A stretch of 23,526 nt of DNA from CAYJVB01 sp964373575 (GTDB taxonomy: Archaea > Aenigmatarchaeota > Aenigmatarchaeia > CG10238-14): contig CAYJVB010000012.1 of NCBI GenBank assembly GCA_964373575.1, positions 1-23,526 of the forward strand, read 5' to 3'. Below the pieces are notes generated by a model. That model saw nothing but the letters and a program-made list of their open reading frames with translations, was not told the DNA's origin and did no database searches. The stretch's first letter is position 1; each line of letters begins with the position of its first letter. Below are positions 1-8,202 of this stretch, in pieces. A program made the position numbers and the translations under genes.

Positions 1-2
1 AG

Positions 3-95
3 TCCGATATTATACTTTCTGTTCAACTAAATTGGGTAATTAAGCAACGATACCTCGAACTTGATCTCAAAGAAATCTTTAAATACTTTATCTGA
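3..95 (+). CDS. Possible C-terminal tail of a gene entering from the left
   Basis: A frame open from the left edge runs 30 codons to a TGA and ends in a plausible charged/hydrophobic C-terminus (LDLKEIFKYFI). No domain can be recognised. It could be the end of a real upstream gene or a chance open frame. Nothing else was recognised between here and position 285. Confidence 0.25.
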   Translation, partial: SDIILSVQLNWVIKQRYLELDLKEIFKYFI

Positions 96-285
96 CAAAA
101 ATGGTAATACAAAAGTGGTAATGATGCCGTACCAATTCGATTGTTGAAAATTAATTTCTGTGATTTATTTATTGATAATAATGTAAGTTTCCTCTTTGGC
201 TTTTTCTTTAGCTTCTAGGCTTTAGTTGCTTCACAGGTGTTTTCTCATGATGTTACTACATATTAAAAAATTTGGAGGTGAAAAA

Positions 286-498
286 ATGACAACAGGAATA
301 TATGTTAAACTAGATCATGGAATATGTTGGACAGGCGCTGAAGAACTTATGGATGATCAAAATGTGCGTGATGCTGTTAGGAAATATATGGAGTTATTAT
401 CTGGGGGACATCCAAGGAATCAATCTGCAACTTATAGTCATATAGGAGGGAGATGTCACGTTATTGGAGAACTACCAGATCCGTATCGTGGTTATTAG
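286..498 (+). CDS. Small hypothetical protein (70 aa)
   Basis: The frame is open from further upstream, but the start at 286 is favoured because GGAGGTG lies at 274-280, five bases before this ATG. That is one of the strongest ribosome-binding sites in the window. The product begins MTTGIYVKLDHG and is soluble, with no signal peptide or membrane segment. It has two cysteines and a Gly/His-rich C-terminal half. I do not recognise the family. A strong Shine-Dalgarno site in a region where many genes look leaderless suggests it may once have been, or still is, an internal gene of a longer transcript. Confidence 0.55.
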   Translation: MTTGIYVKLDHGICWTGAEELMDDQNVRDAVRKYMELLSGGHPRNQSATYSHIGGRCHVIGELPDPYRGY

Positions 499-669
499 AA
501 ATGAAAAAAATAAATTGTAGAAACTTATTTAGTGATTATTTTATTATTTGTTATAAGTGAATACAATAAAGAATGTAGTATTGAAACTATTAATAATTTC
601 TAAATTCTGAAATGATTTTCTAACCATATAAATCTTCAACTAATTTACATTCACATAAATTGAATTTTA

Positions 670-1098
670 ATGGTAAAAAATCAACGTTCTTCTTGGTGCA
701 TGGAGTGTTATATTCTACATGATGATGGAACTGGTATCGTTTCACCTAAAGTCAGGCATGGTATTGTGTTTGCTGATTCACAGAAATTTGGAAGAATCGC
801 CTTATGTGAATATCATTTACTAGACGTTGTGAGATCACAGCCTCATAGATATAGAGATATACCTATAACAATAAACGCTATTGAAATTACTAGAACGCCC
901 TACGATAATAGATATGGTTATATTTGGTTGGCCGAAGGTGATAGCCACAGCCGAGCTTTTTATCCAGAAGCTATGCCAGAAGAAGGAGACATTGGTAGAT
1001 ACAAATTATTAACACATCCTTATTTAGGACAACCTTTAACTAGTGATTTATTATTTTCTTTAAATACAGGTGATACTCTAACTGCTTACTTTCTTTGA
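670..1098 (+). CDS. Hypothetical protein (142 aa)
   Basis: This is a soluble protein without a signal peptide. A CMEC pair lies at residues 10-13 and a further Cys/His pair near residues 46-48 (CEYH), so a zinc site is possible but not shown. A TATA-like stretch (CATATAAATC, 625-634) precedes the ATG by about 40 bases and no Shine-Dalgarno site is visible, so the leader would be very short. The family is not recognised. The intergenic stretch before it, 499-669, holds only AT-rich sequence with no convincing gene. Confidence 0.55.
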   Translation: MVKNQRSSWCMECYILHDDGTGIVSPKVRHGIVFADSQKFGRIALCEYHLLDVVRSQPHRYRDIPITINAIEITRTPYDNRYGYIWLAEGDSHSRAFYPEAMPEEGDIGRYKLLTHPYLGQPLTSDLLFSLNTGDTLTAYFL

Positions 1099-1155
1099 AG
1101 ATGACATTAATTACTAATTTTTATATTTTGAAATACATAGGATATCAAGGAAATA

Positions 1156-1554
1156 ATGTCCTACCAAGACTTCTTTCATCTTAAGAGGAATCTTGTAATA
1201 CTGATAGCGTTAGTCCTACTACTTTTGGTTTTTGGTCTGGTTTTCAGAAACAGACTTTCCACATTAGGTAGAACAATAGACGTGGTTTTTCCAAGCGAAC
1301 AACAGGTTTTAGATAAATTGATGCGACATACAGGTATGCAAAATTATTTAGGATGGGAAATAGAGATAGTTTACTTCTCAGAGCAAGACGTTAAGGAACT
1401 TGTAAGAAAACAACCAACAATATATAGTGATGTTAATACAGATGTTTATCGTGTTACTTTCAGGTCAAATAATACTGGTTTGCTAGTGCTTTATGACTAT
1501 GATAATGACAAGATCGTCAAAAAGTTTGAAATATTGAATCCTCAGCTGGCCTGA
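1156..1554 (+). CDS. Membrane-anchored hypothetical protein (132 aa)
   Basis: After a short basic N-terminus (residues 1-12) there is one strongly hydrophobic helix at about residues 13-30, followed by a soluble domain of about 100 residues that should face outward. The soluble part is mixed alpha/beta with no cysteine, and the family is not recognised. A weak AGGAA lies just before the ATG, and a TATA-like run (TTTTTATATTTT, about 1119-1130) sits 25-35 bases upstream. It immediately precedes the surface-protein block and may belong to it functionally. That link is inference from position only. Confidence 0.6.
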   Translation: MSYQDFFHLKRNLVILIALVLLLLVFGLVFRNRLSTLGRTIDVVFPSEQQVLDKLMRHTGMQNYLGWEIEIVYFSEQDVKELVRKQPTIYSDVNTDVYRVTFRSNNTGLLVLYDYDNDKIVKKFEILNPQLA

Positions 1555-1556
1555 AA

Positions 1557-1563
1557 TTTTTTT
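1557..1563 (+). terminator. Oligo-T tract after the 1156-1554 gene
   Basis: Seven consecutive T residues begin two bases after the stop codon. Archaeal termination commonly uses such U-tracts without a hairpin. The next gene has its own TATA-like box (CTTTAAAA, about 1567-1574), so a transcript boundary here is plausible. Confidence 0.4.
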
Positions 1564-1594
1564 AACCTTTAAAACTATAATTGTTATAGGTAAA

Positions 1595-3439
1595 ATGTTG
1601 AAAACTTTCTTAATCTCACTATTTCTTTTCGTAACTATTTTTTCTGTAATAGCTTATGCGAATCCGGCAATTTTTAATCCCGTCCCAAAAGCAGGAAGTT
1701 ACATCAATGGTGGCATAAATCAATTTTCAATAAATGTGACAGATTCTAACTTGAATACGACAAACGTTTCTTTATTCATACGGGCACAATCGCAGGTTTC
1801 CCCTGATATATGGGACAGACATTTCTTGACTTGCCAGAACTATACTCTTTCAGATTGGTTCTGTGCAAAAAATATTTCCCTTTTGATAGCCGGGGATGAT
1901 ACAGTTGAAATTTTCTTCTTCACAGCATCAGATAATAATGGAAATCAGTCAAGCAATGGAACAGCATCAAGTTCTCTCAGTTTGACTATTGATGTTAATC
2001 CACCAAAAGTCCAGTCAATCAATATACAGAACTTCAGTTATGTTGGAATAAACCAAAAAGTTGAGATGAATGTCATTGATACGTCTTCAGGTATTAACAG
2101 ATCGAGAGTGTTTTTCAGGTTTGGAAATTCTAGTTTTAACTCAAGTTGGGAAAATACAAGCTATGATAACAACTTGTTCAAATATAACTGGACAATTTCG
2201 TCTCTTGTGACAAATGGAAGTTATTATTTGTACTTCAATGCCACAGATAATGTCGGTAACACCAATGTTTCAAAACTAGCAGATGTTTTTGTCGACAATG
2301 AATTACCTACAATCACTATAACATCGCCAACACCTAGCAAAACTTTGTTTGATAATGCTAGTTTTGCTGTAAATGTAAAAGACAGTTATTCCGGATTAAC
2401 CAACTCCACTTTGTACAAAATTGGCAGCATCACTGATATTCTGTCTTGCGGTGGTACGAAAAATGAGATTAACTGTACTGTTAGTTTTGATTCGACCAAA
2501 TTACCAGATGGATCATATTCACTTGTGTTCTCAACATCAGATGTTGCTGGAAATCAGAATAATGCGTCTGTTCAAGTCCAGGTGAACAACACAAAGGTTT
2601 CTATTAGCATAGCTTACCCTTCTAATGGTGCTTATGTAAGAGGTGTTGCACAGATTAACGTTACAATCAACAATATAGCGACAGGAATAAACAAACTTCA
2701 ATTAAGATGGGAAAATTCAACTGGTGTAGGCAACTGGCAAGACATGACTTGTGGCGTGGATTATAAGTGCTATTACAACTGGGATACTGTTAGTTTTTCT
2801 GAAACGACTTACACGTTCAGATTCAATGTTACAGGAACGTTAGATTATTTAGTTGGAAAGACAACAACAATAAGTGTTGATAACACAAAGCCTCTGATCA
2901 CAATCCAAAAACCTACTGAGACGAAAGTTAATGGGACGATTACTGCTTCTGTTATTATTTTGGATGGTTCTGGTGTTAACGAAAGTAGTGTCAGGTTCAA
3001 CATATCTACTTCGTCTGATACAATGACATGCACATCATTTGAAGGCGGCAAAAGACTTTCATGCGGTAGGACATTTGATACAACAAAGATTTCAGATGGC
3101 ACATACACAATGTATTTCTTGGCATCAGATCTTGCGGCGGCGGGTAATCAGAATATTGAATCTATGCAAACTGTTGTTGCTAATGCTGCTTATTCAGCTA
3201 ATCTAACAGGAAGTCAAGAAACTTCAACCACAACGACAGTCACAACAATGCCATTGAATTTAACAAGGAAGCAAGAAAGTGAAACTAAATCCGAGGGTAT
3301 TGCAGCCAATTTGGTCACAAATGTAGCGACTTTTGTAAAATCAAATTTCCCAACAGTTGGAGTCACTTTATTTCTAATATTAGCGACATTCGCTTACGTT
3401 TTTTACATCCGTAAGAAGCCATGGAAAACTTCGTATTAA
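1595..3439 (+). CDS. Ig-like repeat surface protein, C-terminally membrane anchored
   Basis: An N-terminal signal peptide (residues 1-22, ending SVIAYA) is followed by roughly five repeats of about 90-100 residues with Ig-like/Big-type motifs. Recurrent signatures are SDNNGNQ or TDNVGN near the end of each repeat and VDN(T/E)xPxITI at the start of the next. Paired cysteines occur within several repeats. A Thr-rich stalk (about residues 545-565) leads to a single C-terminal helix (about 588-607) and a basic cytoplasmic tail (RKKPWK). N-x-S/T sequons are very frequent, fitting an N-glycosylated external protein. A TATA-like box about 25 bases before the ATG suggests a leaderless transcript. Likely role: an adhesin or cell-envelope stalk; the ligand is unknown. 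Confidence 0.75.
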   Translation: MLKTFLISLFLFVTIFSVIAYANPAIFNPVPKAGSYINGGINQFSINVTDSNLNTTNVSLFIRAQSQVSPDIWDRHFLTCQNYTLSDWFCAKNISLLIAGDDTVEIFFFTASDNNGNQSSNGTASSSLSLTIDVNPPKVQSINIQNFSYVGINQKVEMNVIDTSSGINRSRVFFRFGNSSFNSSWENTSYDNNLFKYNWTISSLVTNGSYYLYFNATDNVGNTNVSKLADVFVDNELPTITITSPTPSKTLFDNASFAVNVKDSYSGLTNSTLYKIGSITDILSCGGTKNEINCTVSFDSTKLPDGSYSLVFSTSDVAGNQNNASVQVQVNNTKVSISIAYPSNGAYVRGVAQINVTINNIATGINKLQLRWENSTGVGNWQDMTCGVDYKCYYNWDTVSFSETTYTFRFNVTGTLDYLVGKTTTISVDNTKPLITIQKPTETKVNGTITASVIILDGSGVNESSVRFNISTSSDTMTCTSFEGGKRLSCGRTFDTTKISDGTYTMYFLASDLAAAGNQNIESMQTVVANAAYSANLTGSQETSTTTTVTTMPLNLTRKQESETKSEGIAANLVTNVATFVKSNFPTVGVTLFLILATFAYVFYIRKKPWKTSY

Positions 3440-3476
3440 TAGAAATTAATTTATCATAAAACTCTAATAATAATTC

Positions 3477-4667
3477 ATGAATTACATTGATTTTTCGATT
3501 GCTGTGTCGATATTCCTCTTCTTTTTTGCAGTTGTCATACTGTTCACAAGCAATTATTTTGGAAACTTGTCAACACTTACAAAAAGTTTTGAATATAGAG
3601 ATGTTGCAACCAATTATTTCAACCAATTTTTTAATAAGAAAGGTACACCATCTAATTGGGAAACAAGACCTGGAACTTCGCCTGTTGAGGTTGGTTTGAC
3701 AGAAGATATATATAAAGTGCCTGTTTTGGTGAAGGAAACCGCTCCTCTAGCTAGAAGTAATGAACAGATAACTGTAAGGTTGACATTTGACCAGGATTGC
3801 ATAAGCAAGGTGTGGAATGATACAGTAAGGGTTTATGATGAGGATGATAACGAAACAAAATACGAGTTAACGGGTGTAACTTTTTGTTCGAGCCAGTTTT
3901 TGCAGTATGGAAATTTAAGCTGGGAATTGAACGCATCAGGAAATGAAAGGATCAAATATATAATATATTATTCTGGTAACAGGAATATTACCGGGTCCAA
4001 TTATACAGCATTAATTTCAAGCTCATCTAGCTTTAGACCAACTGATAGAGATGCGTGGACAGAGGCGACTGGCAACTGGACAAGATATGGGGGGAATAGT
4101 GGTACTGTGGTTTTGGATAATGCAACTGCGATGAAAGGAAATGCGAGCGTAAACATAACAGGAACATTCAATGCATCCACACTAGGATTGCAATATAATC
4201 CGAGCGAGAATATAACTGGTGTTGACAACAACTGGTTTATCAATGGGTGGGTTTTAATTGATAATGTCACTGCTTTGAGCGGTGCCAATATAGCTTTAAG
4301 TGATTTCAACGAAAGCATCAGCATTAATTTTTCTAATAATCTAACTGCTAATACATGGCGTCAGTTTTCTGTTGAACTAAGTTCTAATGGTGGGTGGACC
4401 GGATGGACTGCATTCAATGCCACCAATGGGATTGATTATGTTGTGTTTTATGCAACAAATAGTTCTCCTGGAATAACTAGGATAATGAAGATTGACTATC
4501 TTTATTTCAGTAAAAAACCTCTAGACATAAAAGTATCACCAGAAGAAACGATTCCTGGTATATCATATTCTAAGCTGCAGGCACTGAGAAACTTGAGCAC
4601 AGATGAAATTGGAAAGATAATTGGCAAGGACTATAAAGTAAGGATAGAGGTACAGAAGGAAAAATGA
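3477..4667 (+). CDS. Pilin-like/surface protein with N-terminal helix and beta-sandwich ectodomain
   Basis: The first 25 residues form one long hydrophobic helix (YIDFSIAVSIFLFFFAVVIL) like that of archaeal minor pilins, though no clear prepilin-peptidase site precedes it. The segment around residues 100-130 (WNDTVRVYDEDDNETKYEL) resembles DUF2341-type surface domains. The region about 190-345 looks like a lectin/LamG-type beta-sandwich (repeated NWT, NIT, and IDYLYFS at the end). Sequons are abundant. A TATA-like sequence (about 3450-3464) lies 20-25 bases upstream, and the stop overlaps the next ATG by ATGA, so this gene and the next are translationally coupled. It is far longer than a typical major pilin, so a tip or adhesive subunit is inferred. 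Confidence 0.65.
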   Translation: MNYIDFSIAVSIFLFFFAVVILFTSNYFGNLSTLTKSFEYRDVATNYFNQFFNKKGTPSNWETRPGTSPVEVGLTEDIYKVPVLVKETAPLARSNEQITVRLTFDQDCISKVWNDTVRVYDEDDNETKYELTGVTFCSSQFLQYGNLSWELNASGNERIKYIIYYSGNRNITGSNYTALISSSSSFRPTDRDAWTEATGNWTRYGGNSGTVVLDNATAMKGNASVNITGTFNASTLGLQYNPSENITGVDNNWFINGWVLIDNVTALSGANIALSDFNESISINFSNNLTANTWRQFSVELSSNGGWTGWTAFNATNGIDYVVFYATNSSPGITRIMKIDYLYFSKKPLDIKVSPEETIPGISYSKLQALRNLSTDEIGKIIGKDYKVRIEVQKEK

Positions 4668-5083
4668 GTAAAGGTCTACTTCTAACCTTGGAGGCTGCAG
4701 TTGCAATACTGATGATACTGTTTATTGTTGTTCTTGTCTATAGAAATCCGAGGGAAGTTGCTACTTTGAGAGATGTTGATTTGAAATTGAAGGGGTATGA
4801 TGGATTGGTTGCTCTAGAAAGGAGGGGTAACCTAAGAAAAAGTGTAATTGAAAATGATGCGGCGGAAATAAAGAATGACTTGGGTCCTTTCATACCTGAT
4901 TCTATCACGTATGATGTTGTGCTTTACAATTCAACTCAAAATTCCACTAAAGCTAACACAACAAACTATCCAGCAACTATTGATAGCCAGTCGTATGTTC
5001 TTGTTGTCAGCTACTTAATAGCGGGGGATGTTGAAAATTACACACCGCGTGACGTAAGGGTTTTTATGTGGGGATTCAATTGA
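4664..5083 (+). CDS. Minor pilin-like protein (139 aa)
   Basis: MSKG followed by LLLTLEAAVAILMILFIVVL is a class III signal peptide pattern: basic residue, Gly, then a hydrophobic helix with a Glu near its start, as in type IV pilin-like proteins. The remainder is a soluble domain with several sequons. Cleavage by an archaeal prepilin peptidase after Gly4 is inferred. The start overlaps the previous stop (ATGA) and the end overlaps the next gene, so three genes form one coupled unit. Confidence 0.65.
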   Translation: MSKGLLLTLEAAVAILMILFIVVLVYRNPREVATLRDVDLKLKGYDGLVALERRGNLRKSVIENDAAEIKNDLGPFIPDSITYDVVLYNSTQNSTKANTTNYPATIDSQSYVLVVSYLIAGDVENYTPRDVRVFMWGFN

Positions 5084-5703
5084 GGAAGAAGGGTCAGATA
5101 TTTCTAATCTTGGCTGTAATTATTGTTATTGTTTTGATTCTGCTTAGACTTAGCGTCAACTTGCCAGACATTGCACAAAGGGAAAGAGAACTTCAAGGAA
5201 CTTTTGAAAGAAAATTTTTTGTAAATAGCATTGAGGAATTGAGAAAAATTGCCGAGATATTATCAAATCAGCCAGAAAATATAACAACCAATACTTTTGA
5301 TTTTGCTAATTTCAGTAAAAACAGGATGAATGAGAGGCTGACTGATTTCGAGATGTTGTATTTGTCTATGTGGACTCAAGATACGGGCAATCAGATGAAT
5401 GTTTCTGTCGTAAACATGCTTGGGCAACATGTTACCATGACATTGACACTAAATTCGTCGCCTACGTTGACACAAACAAATAGCAGCCTCTTCAACATTA
5501 GTAGATGGGATACAAATTTTAGCATAACACAGGGAACGGATTACAAAATAACAATAAGGTTCAACAACACTTATGGGGAGAATGTGACTGCTGAAACCAA
5601 AAATGGCCAGGATGTCTTCACTACATATTTTGATGTTACGATAAGGGGGAAAGAAACCACTTATAGAAATAAGTTTCAGAAATCATATAAATTACGTGTG
5701 TAA
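5080..5703 (+). CDS. Minor pilin-like protein (207 aa)
   Basis: The product begins (M)RKKGQIFLILAVIIVIVLIL, a class III signal peptide (KKG-Q) plus a hydrophobic helix, followed by a beta-rich, sequon-rich ectodomain. I chose the TTG at 5080, which overlaps the previous stop (ATTGA), because GTGGGGA (5068-5074) then serves as the ribosome-binding site five bases upstream. The GTG at 5068 is in frame and would add MGIQ, but it would consume that site. The C-terminus (YRNKFQKSYKLRV) is basic. A pilus assembly partner is inferred, but no ATPase or platform gene is in the window. Confidence 0.65.
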   Translation: MRKKGQIFLILAVIIVIVLILLRLSVNLPDIAQRERELQGTFERKFFVNSIEELRKIAEILSNQPENITTNTFDFANFSKNRMNERLTDFEMLYLSMWTQDTGNQMNVSVVNMLGQHVTMTLTLNSSPTLTQTNSSLFNISRWDTNFSITQGTDYKITIRFNNTYGENVTAETKNGQDVFTTYFDVTIRGKETTYRNKFQKSYKLRV

Positions 5704-5740
5704 TTTTTGTTTTAGCATATGAATAGATGGTATTGATAAT

Positions 5741-6226
5741 ATGAATGACAAAGGTGTTAGCCCGTTTATTGCCTCAGCTCTACTGATAATGTTTGGAATA
5801 GCTGCACTGTCGCTATCATTAACTGTGGTAAAACCAGCTCTAGAAAGGGCGCAGGATTCTGCAGTTGCAAATGAGGCTATGAATAATCTCAGGTTGATAG
5901 ACAACACCGTGAAAGAAGTGGCATCTGAGGAAAAGGGAGCTAAAAGGACTTTAAACATAAGGTCGACTGACGGTCTTTATGAGGTTGATGCTAGGCTTGA
6001 TTATGTTAATTTCACCCATGACATGCAGCAGAATCTCAACTTTGGAGCGGCTAGAGACGTTGTCAATATCACATTAGAGAGCAATAAATTGAAGCTTTTT
6101 GTGTCTTACACTAATGTTGATATTATAGGGAATGCTCATATTCCAAAGGGGGTAAAGCAAATAACGATTAAACATGAAGGCACGAATACTACCAATAGTA
6201 AGCCTATGATTAACATCTCAAATTAA
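5741..6226 (+). CDS. Archaeal type IV pilin-like protein (161 aa)
   Basis: The N-terminus MNDKG|VSPFIASALLIMFGIAALSLSLTVV closely matches the archaeal pilin/archaellin-type N-terminal domain, in which a basic residue and Gly precede xSPxIA and a long hydrophobic helix. This is the most canonical of the four pilin-like genes and is a candidate main subunit. The ectodomain of about 125 residues has few aromatics and several sequons. It follows the previous gene by 37 bases. Polar C-terminal residues (TNTTNSKPMINISN) form a possible glycosylated tail. Confidence 0.72.
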   Translation: MNDKGVSPFIASALLIMFGIAALSLSLTVVKPALERAQDSAVANEAMNNLRLIDNTVKEVASEEKGAKRTLNIRSTDGLYEVDARLDYVNFTHDMQQNLNFGAARDVVNITLESNKLKLFVSYTNVDIIGNAHIPKGVKQITIKHEGTNTTNSKPMINISN

Positions 6227-6281
6227 TCTTGATACTATTTCAGAGAAATACTTAAGATAGAGAACAACGAATAATTATGCT

Positions 6282-6416
6282 ATGTCCTCTTGGAAAAACA
6301 TCAAGTGTCCTGACTGCAAGAAGCCTAATGACAGAGATAAGTTGAAGGCAAGAAGGGGTGTGTGTATTTTCTGCGGGGTAAAAATAATTTCCAATCTGAA
6401 CAGTTTCAAAATTTAG
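6282..6416 (+). CDS. Small zinc-ribbon protein (44 aa)
   Basis: An ATG-started frame of 44 codons encodes CPDC (residues 9-12) and CIFC (28-31) separated by a basic loop (RDKLKARRG), a typical minimal zinc ribbon that could bind nucleic acid or protein. It was easy to miss because of its size. Its TAG overlaps the stop of the convergent gene on the other strand. An AT-rich box (about 6245-6254) sits roughly 30 bases before the ATG. The specific function is unknown. Confidence 0.6.
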   Translation: MSSWKNIKCPDCKKPNDRDKLKARRGVCIFCGVKIISNLNSFKI

Positions 6417-6607
6417 CCGAACATACCTGAAAAAACATTTGAATAGCCTTGTTGTGGTTTTTCTCCTTCGCTGCATTGATGATGTATCCATTTTCCTTGG
6501 CTTCTTTTCATGCATCTGTTGCAGCCTATATCCAAGCAATTATCGCATTCCATCATTTCGTTAGAAGCAAAACTGCATTTAGGGCACTTGATTTCCATTC
6601 GACCCAC
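6413..6607 (-). CDS. Small cysteine-rich zinc-binding protein (64 aa)
   Basis: The product has CPKC (residues 8-11), CDNC (21-24), CNRC (29-32), H42/H43 and C45, enough ligands for two zinc sites. The spacing recalls treble-clef or double-ribbon modules rather than a single ribbon. Two in-frame ATGs are possible, at 6607 and 6598, and the second begins directly with MEIKCPKC. The AT-rich box at 6628-6640 lies about 25 bases upstream, so the message may be leaderless. Its stop overlaps that of the convergent zinc-ribbon gene. Function is unknown. Confidence 0.6.
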   Translation of the reverse strand: MGRMEIKCPKCSFASNEMMECDNCLDIGCNRCMKRSQGKWIHHQCSEGEKPQQGYSNVFSGMFG

Positions 6608-6627
6608 ATAATTATTTTGGCGAGGGC

Positions 6628-6640
6628 GTATAAATATAAT
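6628..6640. promoter_or_regulatory. AT-rich TATA-like element between divergent genes
   Basis: The run GTATAAATATAAT can be read as a TATA box on either strand. It is spaced well for the minus-strand zinc protein starting near 6607. For the MFS gene at 6652 it is closer than the usual 25 bases, so its use in that direction is uncertain. Confidence 0.4.
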
Positions 6641-6651
6641 ATCGTGGTAAA

Positions 6652-8061
6652 ATGAAGAAAAAACATATTGACCACCCTGCAGTTGTTAAGAAAAATCTCA
6701 AATACTCGACTATAGATGGTTCAGCTTCTGCTTCCTCTATTGGATTTTCGAGCTCATATCTCAGCCCTTATGCCATTTTTCTTGGTGCTTCCAATGAGCA
6801 GATTGGCTTGTTAACAGCGATACCTGAGCTTTCTGGTCGCTTATCTGAACTTTTTTCAAGCAATATTATCGAATACTTTAAGAATAGAAAAAAGGTAATA
6901 TCAATTTTCAAGATTTTACAAATGTTAATGTGGATACCGATATTTCTTGTCTTTTTGACCCCGCAACATGCTGTATGGTTGTTGATTTTATTTTATTCTG
7001 TAGAAATGATAAGTGGCTTAGTTGTGGCTCCAATTTGGAATAGTCTCATGGGTGATATTGTCCCCGATAAAATAAAGGGAACATACTTTGGCAGAAGAAA
7101 TAGAATTATAGATTTTTCACTATTGACCTCGATGTTAATAGCCGGCTTATTGCTAAACCATTTTGCGAACTTAAATTTGATTTATAGCTTTGGACTGATA
7201 TTTCTTATATCCATCGTAGGAAAGTTTGTTTCATTAATATTTTTGAATAAAATGCATGAACCTGATTATTATGTTGATGAAAAGAGTAAATTTAGTTTCA
7301 TAGATTTCATTAAGAAAATGAAAAGTACTAATTATGGGATATTTGTGATGTATTTTTCTTTATTAACCTTTTCGGCTCAAATAGCTGCACCATTTTTTTC
7401 TGTATACATGTTAAGACAACTGAAATTTGACTATCTCACCTATACGTTAATTTCAACATCATCTGTTGTAGCAAGTTTTCTAACTTTTCCAATATGGGGC
7501 AAACATTCCGACAGATTTGGAAATTTCAAAGTAATTGCATTAACAGGAATGTTAACTTCATTAATTCCACTATTGTGGTTGTTTTCAATAAACTCGATAT
7601 ATCTTATGTTTGTCAATGCGTTTGCCGGATTTGTTTGGGCCGGCTTCAATCTAGCTAGCTTCAATTTTGCATTTGATACAGTTTCGCCAGCAAAGAGAGT
7701 TAGAGCCTTTTCTTATTTCCATGTGTTGGTTGGGATTGCTGTATTTTTTGGAGCTACATTGGGTGGATATTTGATGAGTTTCGGATCTTGGTTTTCGTAT
7801 CCAATTTATTTTGTTCTCATAATATCTGGTATACTCAGATTTCTAGTTTCAATTATATTTCTACCAAAAATTAGAGAAGTAAAGAAAGTAAAGAAAATCT
7901 CTAAAGGAAAATTCTTGTGGTCAATATTTGAAGAAGAAGTGAATTTAGGATTGACGTATCCTAGGATCTTAATCAGAAAAAGGTCGAAGATTCCTAAAAG
8001 GACATTGGAAAAATTGATCGGTGAAATAAGAAGATTTATGGAGTGGGTATTTAAGAGATAA
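6652..8061 (+). CDS. Major facilitator superfamily transporter
   Basis: The 469-residue product has about twelve hydrophobic helices in two six-helix halves, as expected for an MFS permease. A basic loop near residue 143 (KGTYFGRRNRI) and another after the mid-point (WGKHSDRFGN, about residues 282-291) match the conserved cytoplasmic loops 2-3 and 8-9 of the family. A basic soluble tail of about 60 residues ends the protein. The substrate cannot be told from the sequence. The stop lies one base from the 3' end of tRNA-Leu on the opposite strand, so this transcript must end over or just before the tRNA gene. Confidence 0.85.
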   Translation: MKKKHIDHPAVVKKNLKYSTIDGSASASSIGFSSSYLSPYAIFLGASNEQIGLLTAIPELSGRLSELFSSNIIEYFKNRKKVISIFKILQMLMWIPIFLVFLTPQHAVWLLILFYSVEMISGLVVAPIWNSLMGDIVPDKIKGTYFGRRNRIIDFSLLTSMLIAGLLLNHFANLNLIYSFGLIFLISIVGKFVSLIFLNKMHEPDYYVDEKSKFSFIDFIKKMKSTNYGIFVMYFSLLTFSAQIAAPFFSVYMLRQLKFDYLTYTLISTSSVVASFLTFPIWGKHSDRFGNFKVIALTGMLTSLIPLLWLFSINSIYLMFVNAFAGFVWAGFNLASFNFAFDTVSPAKRVRAFSYFHVLVGIAVFFGATLGGYLMSFGSWFSYPIYFVLIISGILRFLVSIIFLPKIREVKKVKKISKGKFLWSIFEEEVNLGLTYPRILIRKRSKIPKRTLEKLIGEIRRFMEWVFKR

Positions 8062-8062
8062 A

Positions 8063-8148
8063 TGCAGGAGGCAGGATTTGAACCTGCGAACCCACTAAGG
8101 GACAGGGTCCTAGGCCCTGCGCCGTTGACCAGGCTTGGCTACCCCTGC
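8063..8148 (-). tRNA. tRNA-Leu (anticodon TAG)
   Basis: Read on the minus strand, the acceptor GCAGGGG pairs with CTCCTGC (one G-T pair) with discriminator A. The anticodon stem CAGGG/CCCTG encloses the loop CCTAGGA, giving anticodon TAG (CTA codons). The long variable arm is typical of class II tRNA-Leu, and the T arm carries GGTTCAAAT. No intron and no encoded CCA. A TATA-like box (ATTTAAATCT on the minus strand, about 8171-8180) lies 25-30 bases upstream. Confidence 0.93.
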
Positions 8149-8202
8149 ATGAGCATAAAGTGTATTCGTTAGATTTAAATTCTTAGTTAAATTATAACTG
8201 TC

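Noticed and set aside
499..669. A 19-codon frame (MKKINCRNLF) after the first small gene
   Set aside because: Too short, with no ribosome-binding site and no recognisable feature.
2845..3108. Antisense frame within the Ig-like protein
   Set aside because: Mirror of a repetitive coding region with a clear sense product.
6449..6655. Plus-strand frame over the minus-strand zinc protein
   Set aside because: The opposite strand encodes an ordered set of zinc-binding CxxC motifs; this frame has no such pattern.
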